NCBI GenBank assembly: GCA_010015655.1
Contig: ML976660.1
Span: 1 to 64,000 of the forward strand
Direction of reading: 5' to 3'
Source: Bimuria novae-zelandiae CBS 107.79
Lineage: Eukaryota; Ascomycota; Dothideomycetes; Pleosporales; Didymosphaeriaceae
DNA: 64,000 nt
In this document: positions 11,623 to 22,309 of the stretch, one piece after another
How the letters are laid out: each line of letters opens with the position of its first letter
Numbering within the stretch: position 1 is the stretch's first letter
The notes under the pieces: model-generated
Told to the model about the DNA's origin: nothing
Seen by the model: the letters and a program-made list of their open reading frames with translations, nothing else
Databases searched by the model: none
Made by a program: the position numbers and the translations under genes

Positions 11623-12712
11623 CACCTCTTAGTTGTCACTAAGTCAGCGAGTTAGTGATAACTAACCCTTATCTATAAGATTAATCACAAGCGACGTCTA
11701 GCTGTAGGGTAGTAGGCTATCGTCTATCTAAATAGTTTAATAAGAACTCTTTAAGGCGTTATTAATGCGCTTTACGACCTTTAGGTCCTTTTAAGCTTAT
11801 TTAACCTTACGAACTCTAATAGGTGGTGGCGTCTAGTCTTTTAGTTAACTTAGATAATTTAGATTAAGTATGTAGCAATCGTGCAAAGCATGTGATAGCC
11901 CACAAATGCAAGGTTTCGCAATTCCAAGCTCAGCAACGGAGGTAGATAGGGTACCCACTTCGGCAGTCGAGGCAGCGCGGCGAGTGTACTTTGTCATCTT
12001 TTCGACGTAGGTAGGTAGGCTAGGTGGATTAGTACCGTTCATCTCATGTTCGTATACCTAATCAAGGCAGGTAGCAGCGTAGTTTGGGTGATGAGCTTGG
12101 CAGGCAATTAAGAAATCCTCCTGAGGCCTGTATCCAGTCGTTTCTAGCAAGTTAATTAATTAGCATTAGGAAGTAATATGTACCTAGTTAGCTATTTATT
12201 CGTTAAGTTTCTTTAGATTACGTAGAGCAGTTTTTAGATTAGTGTATCTTACTATTAAGTCGCGACTCTAATTAGCTATAGACAGACAGAACTGCTTCTT
12301 AAGAGCGACAAGTTAATCGTAAATAGTAAGTAGATCCTAAATTAGGTAGAGATAACGCGTAGCGATAGACCTAGTAATCTTAGTATTTAGCTACACTAGC
12401 GCTCTCTCCTGTTTCTATTACGTAATCTCTTCGAGTCTCCATTAGTCAACCTCCTATTAGTAGGACTCACGATCCTTAGGGGATAGGTTAGAGAGCTTAG
12501 AGGCTCTAGCCTTATAGTTAGTAAGCTAAGGCTTAGGATTAGCAGCCTCTAGGTCAGGTATGCTCTCCTTTAGTGTATCTGGATTAACGTATAGCTAGAT
12601 CTTGTAATCCTTGGCGAAGTCTTTGCGGAGGAAGATCTAGTTAAACTAGTTATCTAGTTTATTAAGGATAATAGCGACTTAGGTTACTACTAGTTCTATA
12701 GCTATCGTGTGC

Positions 12713-12895
12713 GTAGGGCAGACGCAATAATCGTACGCTATAAGGGACGCGGTAATCGTGCGCTATAAGGGGCGCGGTAATCGTGCGCTATAAGGGGCGC
12801 GGTAATTGTATAGCTATAAGGGGCCTGGTAATCGTGCGCTATGAGGGACGCAGTAATCGTACGGCTATAAGGGGCCTAGTAATTATATAACGAGT
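12713..12895. repeat. Minisatellite of ~27-base units inside the LTR element
   Basis: About seven tandem degenerate units share the words GGTAATCGTGCGCTATAAGG and GGCGC. Units differ by transitions and small indels. Confidence 0.85.
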
Positions 12896-12923
12896 ATAGC
12901 AAAGATGCATCCGGGCTCATAAC

Positions 12924-13113
12924 TATAAGAGCTAGTAATCTATACGCATAAGGAAGAAATTAAGAATTATACTTATTATTGTATTAGGTAAAGCTACGAA
13001 CAGTAGGTATACATAAGTGGCTGTAAACAGCGCTAGTGTAGGATGGGTAGTCGCATCTCAACACAGGTGAGGTGTCACTGCAAGTGGGGAAAGGGAGACT
13101 CCAAACCGTGACA
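12924..13113 (-). repeat. LTR (right copy) of the 1.7 kb element
   Basis: 190-base direct-repeat partner of 11433-11622, beginning TATAAGAG where the other copy has TGTGAGAG and ending CCGTGACA. It is followed directly by the TATTT target duplication. Confidence 0.9.
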
Positions 13114-13371
13114 TATTTGGATATCAGGTGATGTGACGTGGAACGCTCGTAGCCGTGATATACAACGACGAATCGAAATTATACGAAATCGAGACGACCA
13201 TAGCGATCATTCGCGATCGGCCGGGTCCCCGCCGATATGGACAGTGGAGGGTGGAGGGTGATGGTGGAAAGAACATGTCGCTTATACCTTCCGTTTTGAA
13301 AGCGCTTATGTAACACGCGTTTCTGTGAGCTTCGCGATCCTCCAGTGACCCCCACTCAAAGACGCGAAACC

Positions 13372-14748
13372 ATGGCTCCCAGAAGCAAGAAGGCTACGAC
13401 TGTCCCGTCGCAGACGCTCGTCATAGACAATGGCGCATATACTCTCAAGGCTGGCCTCGTTCCAAGTGCAGCCTCGGACCTGAGCTACGACAACTGCAGC
13501 ATGATACCGAATTGCATTGCGCGCAGCACACGCGACAAGCGCACCTACGTCGCGTCGGAACTGGCCGATTGCAAAGACTTTGGCGAATTGGCATTTCGAA
13601 GACCCGTCGAGAAAGGCTTCATCATTAATTGGGAGGCACAGAAGGCGATCTGGGAGCATGAATTTATGGACAGCAGCGCGGGGGCGGGGTTGAGGGTAGG
13701 TACGCGACCTGAACCTCGTTTGCAAAATAGTTCTGTTACTAAAGAGATCCAGTGTGATCCGAAAGACACGAATTTACTTCTGACAGAGAAGCCGAATTGC
13801 CCCAAGGAGCTGCAGAAGAACTGCGATGAGATCGTCTTCGAACAGTTCGAATTCGCCGCCTACTACCGCTGCGTTGGCGGTGCATTAAATGCCTACCACC
13901 CTCCCTCGCTTGGCTCTCTCCCGCAGGAATGCCTCCTTCTCATCGATACGTCATACTCCGACACGACAATAATGCCGGTGTACAATGGGCAGCTGATACA
14001 CCCCGCGGTGCGTCGGCTCACGGTGGGAGGAAAGCTGCTCACAAACTACCTGAAGGAGCTGTCGTCATTGAGACACTACAACATGCTGGAGGAAACATAT
14101 CTGCTCAATGAGATCAAGGAAGCTGTATCATTCGTTGCGCCGTCGTCCCAACACTTTTCGAAAGATCTAGAGCGGACATGGAAGGGACGGTTAGGCGACA
14201 AGAGGGAGCTCGATTCGAGCATCGTGCTGGATTACGTGCTGCCAGACTACGAACAATCAGTGCATGGATACGCAAGGCCGCACGACCCAGCCAAGTCGAG
14301 AATGCGCCGCGGCTTGCAGCCGCTGCAAGGCCCGCGAGAGGACCTGCTGCCGCTTGGAAATGAACGATTCGCCGTCCCAGAGCTGCTCTTCAATCCTACA
14401 GACATCGGCATCCATGAGGTTGGACTTCCAGGAGCTGTCATGGAAGTGTTGAACGGACTGCCAGAGGCTCTGAAAGTTGGCATGCTGGCGAATGTAGTGG
14501 TTGTAGGAGGAAACACGCTCATCGCTGGGTTTATGGATAGGTTGGAGGCTGAGCTGAGGAGTTTGGTACCCGCAAATTACCTGCTCAACATGGTAAGGGC
14601 AGATGATCCAATCAAACATACGTGGTTGGGAGCTGCGCGGTTCGCGAGCCAGCCCGAGGTGATAAAGGAAGTGTTGGTGACCAAGGCTGAGTACGACGAG
14701 CGAGGGTCTACTTGGCTGGGGAAGAAGTTTGCTGGAGAGTCGAGATGA
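13372..14748 (+). CDS. ARP6: Actin-related protein 6 (SWR1 chromatin remodelling complex)
   Basis: The ATG at 13372 (context ACCATGG) starts a protein with an actin-type N-terminus, VIDNGAYTLKAG, then CSMIPNCIARS and GFIINWEAQKAIWEHEF, which are Arp6 hallmarks. DTNLLLTEKPNCPKELQ and VVVGGNTLIAGF follow. Bases 13696-13752 are probably an in-frame 57-base intron without stops (GTAGGT, then a CTAA-type branch site, then CAG). Splicing it joins LR to CDPKDTNL as expected for the family and gives 439 residues; unspliced it would be 458. Known role of the family: a subunit of SWR1, which deposits H2A.Z in nucleosomes. The gene is intact although the LTR element ends only about 260 bases upstream. 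Confidence 0.93.
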   Translation: MAPRSKKATTVPSQTLVIDNGAYTLKAGLVPSAASDLSYDNCSMIPNCIARSTRDKRTYVASELADCKDFGELAFRRPVEKGFIINWEAQKAIWEHEFMDSSAGAGLRVGTRPEPRLQNSSVTKEIQCDPKDTNLLLTEKPNCPKELQKNCDEIVFEQFEFAAYYRCVGGALNAYHPPSLGSLPQECLLLIDTSYSDTTIMPVYNGQLIHPAVRRLTVGGKLLTNYLKELSSLRHYNMLEETYLLNEIKEAVSFVAPSSQHFSKDLERTWKGRLGDKRELDSSIVLDYVLPDYEQSVHGYARPHDPAKSRMRRGLQPLQGPREDLLPLGNERFAVPELLFNPTDIGIHEVGLPGAVMEVLNGLPEALKVGMLANVVVVGGNTLIAGFMDRLEAELRSLVPANYLLNMVRADDPIKHTWLGAARFASQPEVIKEVLVTKAEYDERGSTWLGKKFAGESR

Positions 14749-14986
14749 CACGCCAACAGCTCTGTAGGTACGTGTCTAGAAAAATTCCTTAGCTATGAGA
14801 CATAGATGGATTCTTGATTCTCCCATGTTCAACGCTTCCCACCCTATGCTAAGCGTCACGACGCGTCACGGTGCGTGAAGCTAAACCATCTTGATTGGCT
14901 GCGTCTCGTCGGCTATTCTTCGGCCGAAAAGTTACAGCGTCCATTTCGAGGATCACTGTAGAGCTCCATCCCCATCACCACCCCAA

Positions 14987-16999
14987 ATGCGACGAATACC
15001 ACGCCCGCAGCGGGCAATCGACCCTTCGCTTCCCATATCACCTCTGATTCAGCGTCGCATACCACCGCCCGCTTGCCTCCGCGCCACCATACCGTACCCT
15101 CATCTCCGCACCACCTCCGCGTCTTTCTCCACGACTCCTACCTTCAATTTCCTCCTTAGCAGCAAGCAAGATAAGAAAAGTCACCAGGCATTTGTGCGAA
15201 GATGGCAAAAGCGAATTCTCGGTGATTCGGAACCCATTGGCGCCCATGTCGATCCGTTCGATCCCACGTCCCCGGTGCGCATAGCTCCGGAGGAGCAGGG
15301 CGAGGAAGTCGAGGTCCTTGATGATGAACAAGCTGAACTTGATCCATCAAAGCAAGGTTTACTTGGACGAGAATATGAGGAAGCCACAAAGGGGCCATTA
15401 CTGCACGTGGGTGGAAAGAAGTGGATCAAGCATGCGGAGGAGATCAACTTGGCCAAAGAATTCGAGAAGCTGACCCTGAGGACGTACACACCAATGACGC
15501 AGGATATGGCGGACCAGATTGAAAAGTTGTCGGGCAGCTTATATACGATCCGTGACGAAAACCTGATGATGGCGCAGGATTTCGACGAGGCAACTGGCAA
15601 GCCGTATACGGATATTAGGTGAGAACTGTCGATTCTATGCGGATACAATCACGGACTAATTACGATAGCTTCGGTCGCTCCACGCGTCTTCGCAAGCCCG
15701 AAGCCCTCCGTGACGCTTTCCATCAAGCCGTAGTTGAAATCTACGTCTTGAAGAATCAAAAACAATCTTTGGACATGACGACGCAAGCAAACCGAGGCAT
15801 ATACGATCCACCCGAGTGGATTAAGGACGTTCAGCTAGAACGCACTCGTAAGGGCAAATACATCCTCTCTTTTCCTAAGGACAAGACTTTCACCGAAGAA
15901 ACATTGCTAGAAGCCATGCGACATGTACCGACTTACACACCGCCTGCGCCCGAGGAGATTGTGGAGGTGGAGGCCCCGGAAAATGAGTTGCTGGCTGAAG
16001 AGGGAGCGCCATTGGCCTCGGAAGCGGCTGAGTCGCCGTCACCATTGCCAGTCATGGACCCAGCAACTCCCGCCTTCAAGAGAGCAGCGCTCGTCAAGGA
16101 CGATGATGAGAAGCCCAAGTTCGATTTCATGTCGAACAGGCCCACTCCTCGTCAACCCAAGCCTACGGAATTTGCCGAGCCCGCCAAGCCCACAGAGCGT
16201 GTCGCGGAAGTCGTCGTCGAAGAGACCCTCACGGTAGCAGAGCCCGAAGCAGCGAATGAATCACGCCATGCTGCTATGGAGTCTGCTGTAAGGTCAGCGG
16301 AACAGGAGGTATCTGACATACGAGAGGCACTTCGTGAACACATCACATCGCATTCTAGCAAGACCGTAATGCGTGTAGAAAAGCCCAGTCCGGCCGCACA
16401 GTGGAATCATGTACCATTCACCGACCCTGCACTCAAATTTGCGGTAAGGACATTGCCATCAGAAACACCTATTCCTCGACTGACTTCTCCCACAGCTTGC
16501 CAAGCGCGTCGCCCAGCTGACCGGCCATTACATCTCCGATCGTCATCTTACATCCTCCAAGAACCTTGGCGACCTGTACGACCATGTTCGCGGTACCGCC
16601 AACCCGACCCCAACGGACGTGTATACCTACATCAACGTCGAGGGCAAACGACAGAATATAAAGCGGAAGAGGCTTGCGAAACTAGCGAAGCACCAACCTG
16701 AAGTAGCGAAGACGAAGCTCAAGATCAATGCCGGCGAGCTGCTCAGGCTCGGCAACGTCGAATTGTTGAAGAGAGAGCTGACGCATGCTCAGCGGCGCGT
16801 CAAGACTGGTCTGGAGAAGGTCGTCATCCGCGAACTAGAGGCAAAGCACTTGTTACCCGGCCGGGAATTAGAACACAACCAGGAGTATAGAAAAGCGCGG
16901 TCGGAGCGGATGGAGCGAAAGGCGGAGTTGAAGGAGATGACGCATTTATTTCCGGAATTTGCGCATAAGCGTAGTAAAAACGCCACACGGGGATTTTAG
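14987..16999 (+). CDS. Mitochondrial large-subunit ribosomal protein mL50-like (yeast Mrpl13-like)
   Basis: Exons 14987-15618, 15669-16443 and 16496-16999; the introns (50 and 52 bases) have canonical ends. The product is about 636 residues. The N-terminus is Arg/Pro/Thr-rich with few acidic residues, like a mitochondrial presequence. The third exon begins in LKFALAKRVAQLTGHYISD followed by NLGDLYDHV, matching the mL50 (ribosomal subunit 39S) domain. A basic segment (EGKRQNIKRKR) and a charged C-terminus follow. The middle (exon 2) is Pro/Glu/Ala-rich and probably disordered. The protein is much longer than metazoan mL50, as is common in fungi. The family name rests on one domain; the mitoribosomal role is inferred. 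Confidence 0.75.
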
Positions 17000-18434
17000 A
17001 AGCTGTGAAGAGCGCGATTGTGGTCCGGCTTTGGGTCGATTGCAGAAGGGGATCATTGGTTCTGGGGCTTGTGTAACATAGAGCGTGTGTTTGCATTGCA
17101 TGGATGGGCATGGCAGAGATATTTGTACTATATGTAGGATGGATTGGCTATTGTACATTGGCCTGGGCTTGTGCTGGTAGCTTGAGGGTAGACTGCCAAT
17201 CGTCATGCGCATCTGTTGTATCAACGAGCCTGCTCGGCCGTATTTGTCTCCGTGTTTGGTTTTACTCTCGGTGTGCAGGGCTTGGAATGTAAAGCCGTGG
17301 GGCTTAGGAAGGCGCGATAGTCGCATTCGAATGTAGGGTTAGTGGTGCCTTCCCTCGCGATCATAGAAAGCGATTGCTGTTTCCTTGCTTGGGAGCGAGA
17401 TGCGAGCTATCTGCTTTGTGGTGTGTACTTTGCGATGTGCACTTTGCGCTTTGTCCTGGTGTATATAAGGTAAGTGCCCGTTTCCCTAATGCACAGAGGA
17501 AAGAAACGACACCACGGTAGTGTTCGGTACCACGACGGTCCACCATGCTTAGTACTAGTAGGGCCCACCGGGATGCGAACGAATGTTAACAACAAGAAGC
17601 GACACCGCGATCTGCATTAGGCGTGTGTAAAAATGTAGGTGAGCTGTGGCTTATTTGAAGGAATTCCCTGACACTGATTACAGAAACGATCCGATGGTTC
17701 TTCTGAGTCGATATCCGGGGGTAATCATGCAACAAAAGTCTGAGAGTGTTTGTGTTAGCAACGTGGAGGCAGTTGCTCTCAGACCTCAGGGCTTGGCAGG
17801 CGACACGAGACCGATGGAATGAAAAAGAAGAGGACAGGTGATGGGGGCTTGGGGGCTGAATTGAGCGAACATTCACCCGCTCTTTCCCCTTGGTACTAAA
17901 GAACATTTACCCGAGTCCACTCCGGTAATAGCTCCCTGTCCAGCTTCCCCCTGTGAGTACGGCGCATACGGGATAGGTACTTACTCGCCACACGGGACCG
18001 ATAGAAAGAGAAATAATAGCTTCCGTGAAGCGGCCCCGGGTTGAGGAACATTCACCCGCTTTCCCCCTTCGAGTATAGCGTTGCTGGGTATGTGTACCTG
18101 CCTCTCTCTCGAGTGAGATATACCAGGGAATGCTAACTTGTTTAAGTATAGCGTATACGGGACCGTTCACTTGCTTTCGAAAATCCGACATTTCAACTAA
18201 AGGGTAAGGACAGTGAAGGAGCACAGTGTCACCCACCTTCATTTCCCGAGTATAGCGTGATCGTTAGCGCTGTCTTGACGTCTTCTATTCGATTATATAA
18301 CCCTCGAGCCGTCCCCCTTAGCTATTTTTTATGTATCTTCAGAGATACCTCCTATGCATACACAACATCATTTTCCCGAAGCCTCCAGCTATCCCTATTG
18401 AGAATCTTCTCATATCTCTCAAGCAGTATCCACC
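17000..18434. other. Intergenic region with diverged short duplications
   Basis: No coding gene is supported. A block around 17,795-17,905 (ACGAGACCGAT, then GAACATTCACCCGCT) is partly repeated at about 17,990-18,075, with further copies of CGAGTATAGCG at 18,070 and 18,247. A TATA-like ATTATATAAC lies at about 18,290, a plausible position for the promoter of the gene at 18435. Confidence 0.5.
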
Positions 18435-19020
18435 ATAGATATACATCATCAATTTTCCGGTCATCGCAACACAACGGGTCTCTTCGATCTTCCTGGTGAG
18501 CTTGTTGGGCAGGTCTTCGGAGCTTTGGTGCACGACAATCGACTTGCCGATATCGTTGTTGCACGCCAGGTATGCAGTAAGTCAGCACAACTTCCAATAT
18601 ACCTTCTCCCTCCATCCTCAGTATCTGACCATGATAGGGGTATTCCGGAACGAAATCGACAGGGTGTTGATGACCGAACTTCCCCTATCACGCCTCGAAG
18701 AGATTCCGTATCTTAACTCCAACCTGACGATGATCTACAGCTTCATGGATAACCGCCTTCCAGGCGGGACAAGCCGTCCAGATGCTCGCCAGGATCTTCA
18801 AGGGTTCGTGACGCGAGTTGTTGACGCCCTCGTTGCATCCGAGCCGAAGGACCCGGATACAAATGCCCTTCGGAAGCGATACAGGGACGAGTTTGTGCAA
18901 GTGCTTGCGTGGACCTGCACATCTCGATGCGAGCCACTCTTGCGCGACGAGAATGCTCTTACTGGTGAAAGCTTTGCTTACGAATGGTACGAGTTCGACT
19001 ATCCCGTAACTGAACTGTGA
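18435..19020 (+). pseudogene. Unknown two-exon gene whose start codon appears to be ATA
   Basis: An open frame with coding character begins at 18435 with ATAGATATACATCATC, in a strong CCACC initiation context but with ATA in place of ATG. It reads LFDLPGELVGQVFGALVHDN (weakly F-box-like), is spliced at 18570-18621 (GTATGC..CAG), and continues YLTMIGVFRNEIDR to a TGA at 19018-19020. No in-frame ATG occurs before MIGVF at 18631, and an in-frame stop lies upstream of 18435. ATGG to ATAG is a RIP-type change. The stop codon lies inside the inverted repeat beginning at 19016, so the C-terminus may also be truncated. A 129-residue product from 18631 is possible. The function is unknown. Confidence 0.6.
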
Positions 19021-19135
19021 CGGTTCAGTATGGAAGCTTGGGCCACCCACGTACATGCGGCCTGTGCACGTGATCCACACAGTATATAGCTCTATAGAGT
19101 AGCTTCTTAATTAAATCAACGATTGCCTTAACACT
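19016..19135 (+). repeat. Left copy of a ~120-base inverted repeat
   Basis: Starts TGTGACGGTTCAGTATGG. The first 88 bases match the reverse complement of 24875-24962 with about four differences; similarity continues weakly to about 19135, where this copy shows extra C-to-T changes. No matching target duplication is evident outside the two copies. Confidence 0.85.
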
Positions 19136-19703
19136 TTTTTTTTTTAATATTATAGTTATAAGCCTAGTTTACACCTACTAAGGCTACTACTTACTTATAA
19201 TTATTTATAATAATCCTGCAATACCTATTATATATAACTTATATAATAACTATATATTTTTATAATAATAATAATAATACAATCTAATTTTATAACAACG
19301 CGTGTTATAGTAGTCCTTAATAAGCCTAAGAACTAGGAGGTACAGATCTTTTTTTATAAGGATACTACATAGTAGCACGATGTAAAAATAGCCCCGACTG
19401 CGGGTCACTCAATCTATCAACAGTACTAAGGCGATCCCTTAGGGAGGAAAGAGAAGGACTGGGGCGAGGGGGATAAATAGGGTGAAAACCCTGACAGCGC
19501 TAGTCGAGCCCTGTCAAGCGCTGTCATACGCTAGTTCTGCGCTGTCGAGTGCTGTCTAGGGCTGTCGACAGCTCTCGACCCACGCTTCGTGACAAAGGCT
19601 CCTTTCTGTATGAATCTCGACCGCGAGAATGGTTACGTGAGGACTAGCCTAATTAGGCTTAGTGGCCTACGTAAGCTGCTGACGTAAGCAAGATGTTAGG
19701 CCC
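19136..19703. other. AT-rich RIP-like sequence and a GCTGTC-rich cluster
   Basis: 19,136-19,380 is extremely AT-rich with no frame. At 19,490-19,580 eight or so copies of a GCGCTGTC-like word occur about every 10 bases. No gene is seen. Confidence 0.5.
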
Positions 19704-19741
19704 ATCCCCCGCATGGCCAACATCGCCCTGGCACGGGCCAC
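19704..19741 (+). repeat. Left terminal inverted repeat of the 2.3 kb element
   Basis: 38 bases, the reverse complement of 21962-21999. Confidence 0.9.
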
Positions 19742-21961
19742 CATTTGAGGGCCAATCGGATGAATTGCTCCGACCCGGCAGAACACTAAGAATTATGCCT
19801 CTGTAGGGTAACTTCGCATAGATTTTGCATCTTTAAGGGCTTTAAGATAGGTTTACATAATAGTTAAGCTTGCTTTTATGTCCGTTAACCTAATTATTTA
19901 ATGCTGGCGGAGGTGCTCTGCCTAGCACTTAGCATTAACTTTTAGCCTATATAAAGGTAGCTAGCAAAGCGTACAGCTATAATAAGTATGCGGTAGGCGT
20001 TAAGAGTTATAAAATAACCTTATATTACCTGTAACTTATGCTAGAGGTGTCCAGGATTAGAGCTTCTTATTAGTTATACGTCTAGCTATTACGTAATTAA
20101 CACAGCTTTTGCCCTCTGCAAATAGCTTTATAGATATATATAAGCTGTCAAAGTTGCCCTCTCCGCTAGCGAGTACGTTGTTAGGTCGCTTACGCTTGTT
20201 TAAGCCTTAAGTAGGGCGGCCACCTCGCTTAAAGAGCTATTTAATAAGCTTATATAGGAACTTCTTATAGCCAGAGCGTTTGGCGGAGTCGCAAGAGGAG
20301 TACAAGGAGAGCCTATAGCAATTATTAAGCGTTAGATCTAGTAGAAAGTACTAGAGCGGGCGCTAGGTACGCTAGCGGACCTGCTAAATAGAGTAGTAGC
20401 TTTTTATTTAGTTAAAGCAATTAACCTCGCTCTTATAGCAATTATAGTCGTCTATTATCTAAGAGATATTTAGTAACTTAAGAGGCTCGCTGCTAAAGGC
20501 TTTCTTAAAAAGTTTCTTATTATTTAGAGCTATCTTAGAGCGTCGGCGGAGCTTTATAATAACCTAAGTTATTTATAGCGACTATCGTTAGCGGAGCATT
20601 AGCATGGTGTTAAGGGCAAAGTACTCATGCTTAGCAATAGTACTAGTAAAAAGAACGACCTAGTTATCTCTCTAAGCTACCTAAAGCACCTGCCGACTCT
20701 GCGAGAGCGCCTAATAAGTATCTCCCTACTCTAGCTTGCGCGTATAGTGTGTTTTAAGTTTTATTAGGTCGCTATTAAAGCACTCCTTTAAGAGCTTTAC
20801 CTACGTATAAGTGCTAATAGCTAGCGCCTTTGCCTATAATTCCGCCTCTACTATTACCTTAAAAATCTCTTCTATTATTGTCTTTATCGTGTAGACTGTC
20901 CCAGCGTAGCCTACACCTTTAGATCTAAAGTATTTAAGCATAAGGATAGTGTTAAAGAGATTATCATCCTATATAATATAGAGATTTGGCGGAAAGAGGC
21001 GCTGGCCGGCAGCGTTTATAGCAAGTATAAGAGTAATAAGAACTAACTTTATAAGAGTAAAAGCTAGCGCGTTAGTAGGTAAGTTAAGTAAGTTAATAGG
21101 CCCTCGCCCTCTAGCATAAAATAACTAGTTTAGAATTACTCTATTATTAGCTAAGCACTAGATATTAAAGCCTTTAAGCGCAGACTTTATTTTTATTATT
21201 ATAACCTCGCTTACGCGGCCTATAAATCTCGTAATTACCTTATTAATATAGAGGTGTACGCTAGGCGCCTAGTACTTAAAGCTACGCTCGCAAAGCGTCT
21301 CTAAGAGATCCTACACTTAGCTAAAGGGAGACTTAAAGCTCTAGTTAACCTCTATATAGTATAAGTAGCGATTAAGCTACTGCTATCTTTCCTTTAACAT
21401 GTAGCAATTGATCTTATGCTAAGGCGCTGTCCCATAAAGCTTTTACTAGTATTTAATAAGTAAGGACTCTCGGTAGATACCTATATAAATAATAACGGCG
21501 AAGTACGTATACAGCTCGCTTAGAGAGGTAGGTTTCTATTAATAGTGGTTAGGCGTTAAGGGCGCGTTAGCCTAAAGCTTTTTAGCATACTAATTCGTAT
21601 AGTATACGATCTAATTAACGACGCCTGTATTAAAAAATAAGTTAAATAAAGTAATAAGAGAGTTAAAATCTATATAATTAGGTAAGAGAGCGCGTCCAAA
21701 AGTATATAGATTATTAATTTTAAGCGGTTGCTATAAAGGTGGCGGCTAAGTAGGTAAATTAGGCAAATCTCCTGCCTTTAGGCTATACTTTATATATTTT
21801 ATAAAGTTAGCATCGTTGCTTAATGGCGCTGTATAATTAGGCATAGTTACATATATAAAAGCTTTTAAAAAAGGCGTGTTTTGGCTGGCAAACAAAAATT
21901 GCCTACATGACGACAAACATTTAGTGTTTTGATGTATTTGCATCTAATTGGCTAATAAGAT

Positions 21962-21999
21962 GTGGCCCGTGCCAGGGCGATGTTGGCCATGCGGGGGAT
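21962..21999 (-). repeat. Right terminal inverted repeat of the 2.3 kb element
   Basis: 38 bases, the exact inverted partner of 19704-19741. Confidence 0.9.
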
Positions 22000-22309
22000 A
22001 CCCAAGCCTGAAAGCCTCGTTCCTACTCCCCACTTAGCGGCTTACCTCATCTCTCGGCCCTTCATACCTGTAAGTATGAACACTACTTTCCGGATTGATC
22101 AAGAGCAATTCAGGGTTCTCGACCCCAGATGACCCCCATTTCGGTACATAGTGACCCCCAACTTGGGGGTTTCCAAGGGTTGGCTAACCTTGTCTAGGCC
22201 CGCCGAGTCGTCCTCACTACCGTCATTACTGCCCGCCGCTGTCGCTACGTCACTATTCCCATCATAATCTCTCGACCCTGATCTAGGCCAATCCATACCT
22301 ACCTGCACC

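Larger units (their letters stand above)
11433..13113 (-). mobile_element. Short non-autonomous LTR element (gag remnant only), TATTT target duplication
   Basis: Two 190-base LTRs (11433-11622 and 12924-13113) surround a 1.3 kb interior, and both sides carry the same 5-base duplication TATTT (11428-11432 and 13114-13118). On the minus strand the LTR begins TGTCACGG and ends in ACA in the 11433 copy. The interior retains only a Gag-like remnant (minus, near 11,850-12,040) with a CICG..H....C zinc-knuckle-like motif as in Copia Gag; I find no RT or integrase. It is AT-rich with many TAG/TAA words, so it was also hit by RIP. The length fits a non-autonomous (TRIM/LARD-like) or internally deleted element. 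Confidence 0.88.
19704..21999 (+). mobile_element. 2.3 kb TIR-flanked DNA element with a RIP-riddled ORF
   Basis: The left end ATCCCCCGCATGGCCAACAT continues to GGGCCAC (about 38 bases) and is perfectly inverted at about 21962-21999. Between the ends the plus strand holds one long reading frame (about 20,270-21,800) interrupted mainly by TAA and TAG. Reading the stops as Gln or Trp would restore a protein of roughly 500 residues rich in basic and hydrophobic segments. I see no DDE or other diagnostic motif and cannot assign a superfamily. Target duplication is not obvious. The TIRs retain GC-rich sequence while the interior is strongly AT-biased. Confidence 0.75.

Noticed and set aside
13345..13371. 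Upstream GTG start for ARP6
   Set aside because: The ATG at 13372 has an ideal context and the family begins soon after; GTG starts are rare in fungi.
17540..17600. Possible minus-strand tRNA (GTTCGCATCCC resembles a B box)
   Set aside because: No matching acceptor stem, A box or cloverleaf could be folded around it.
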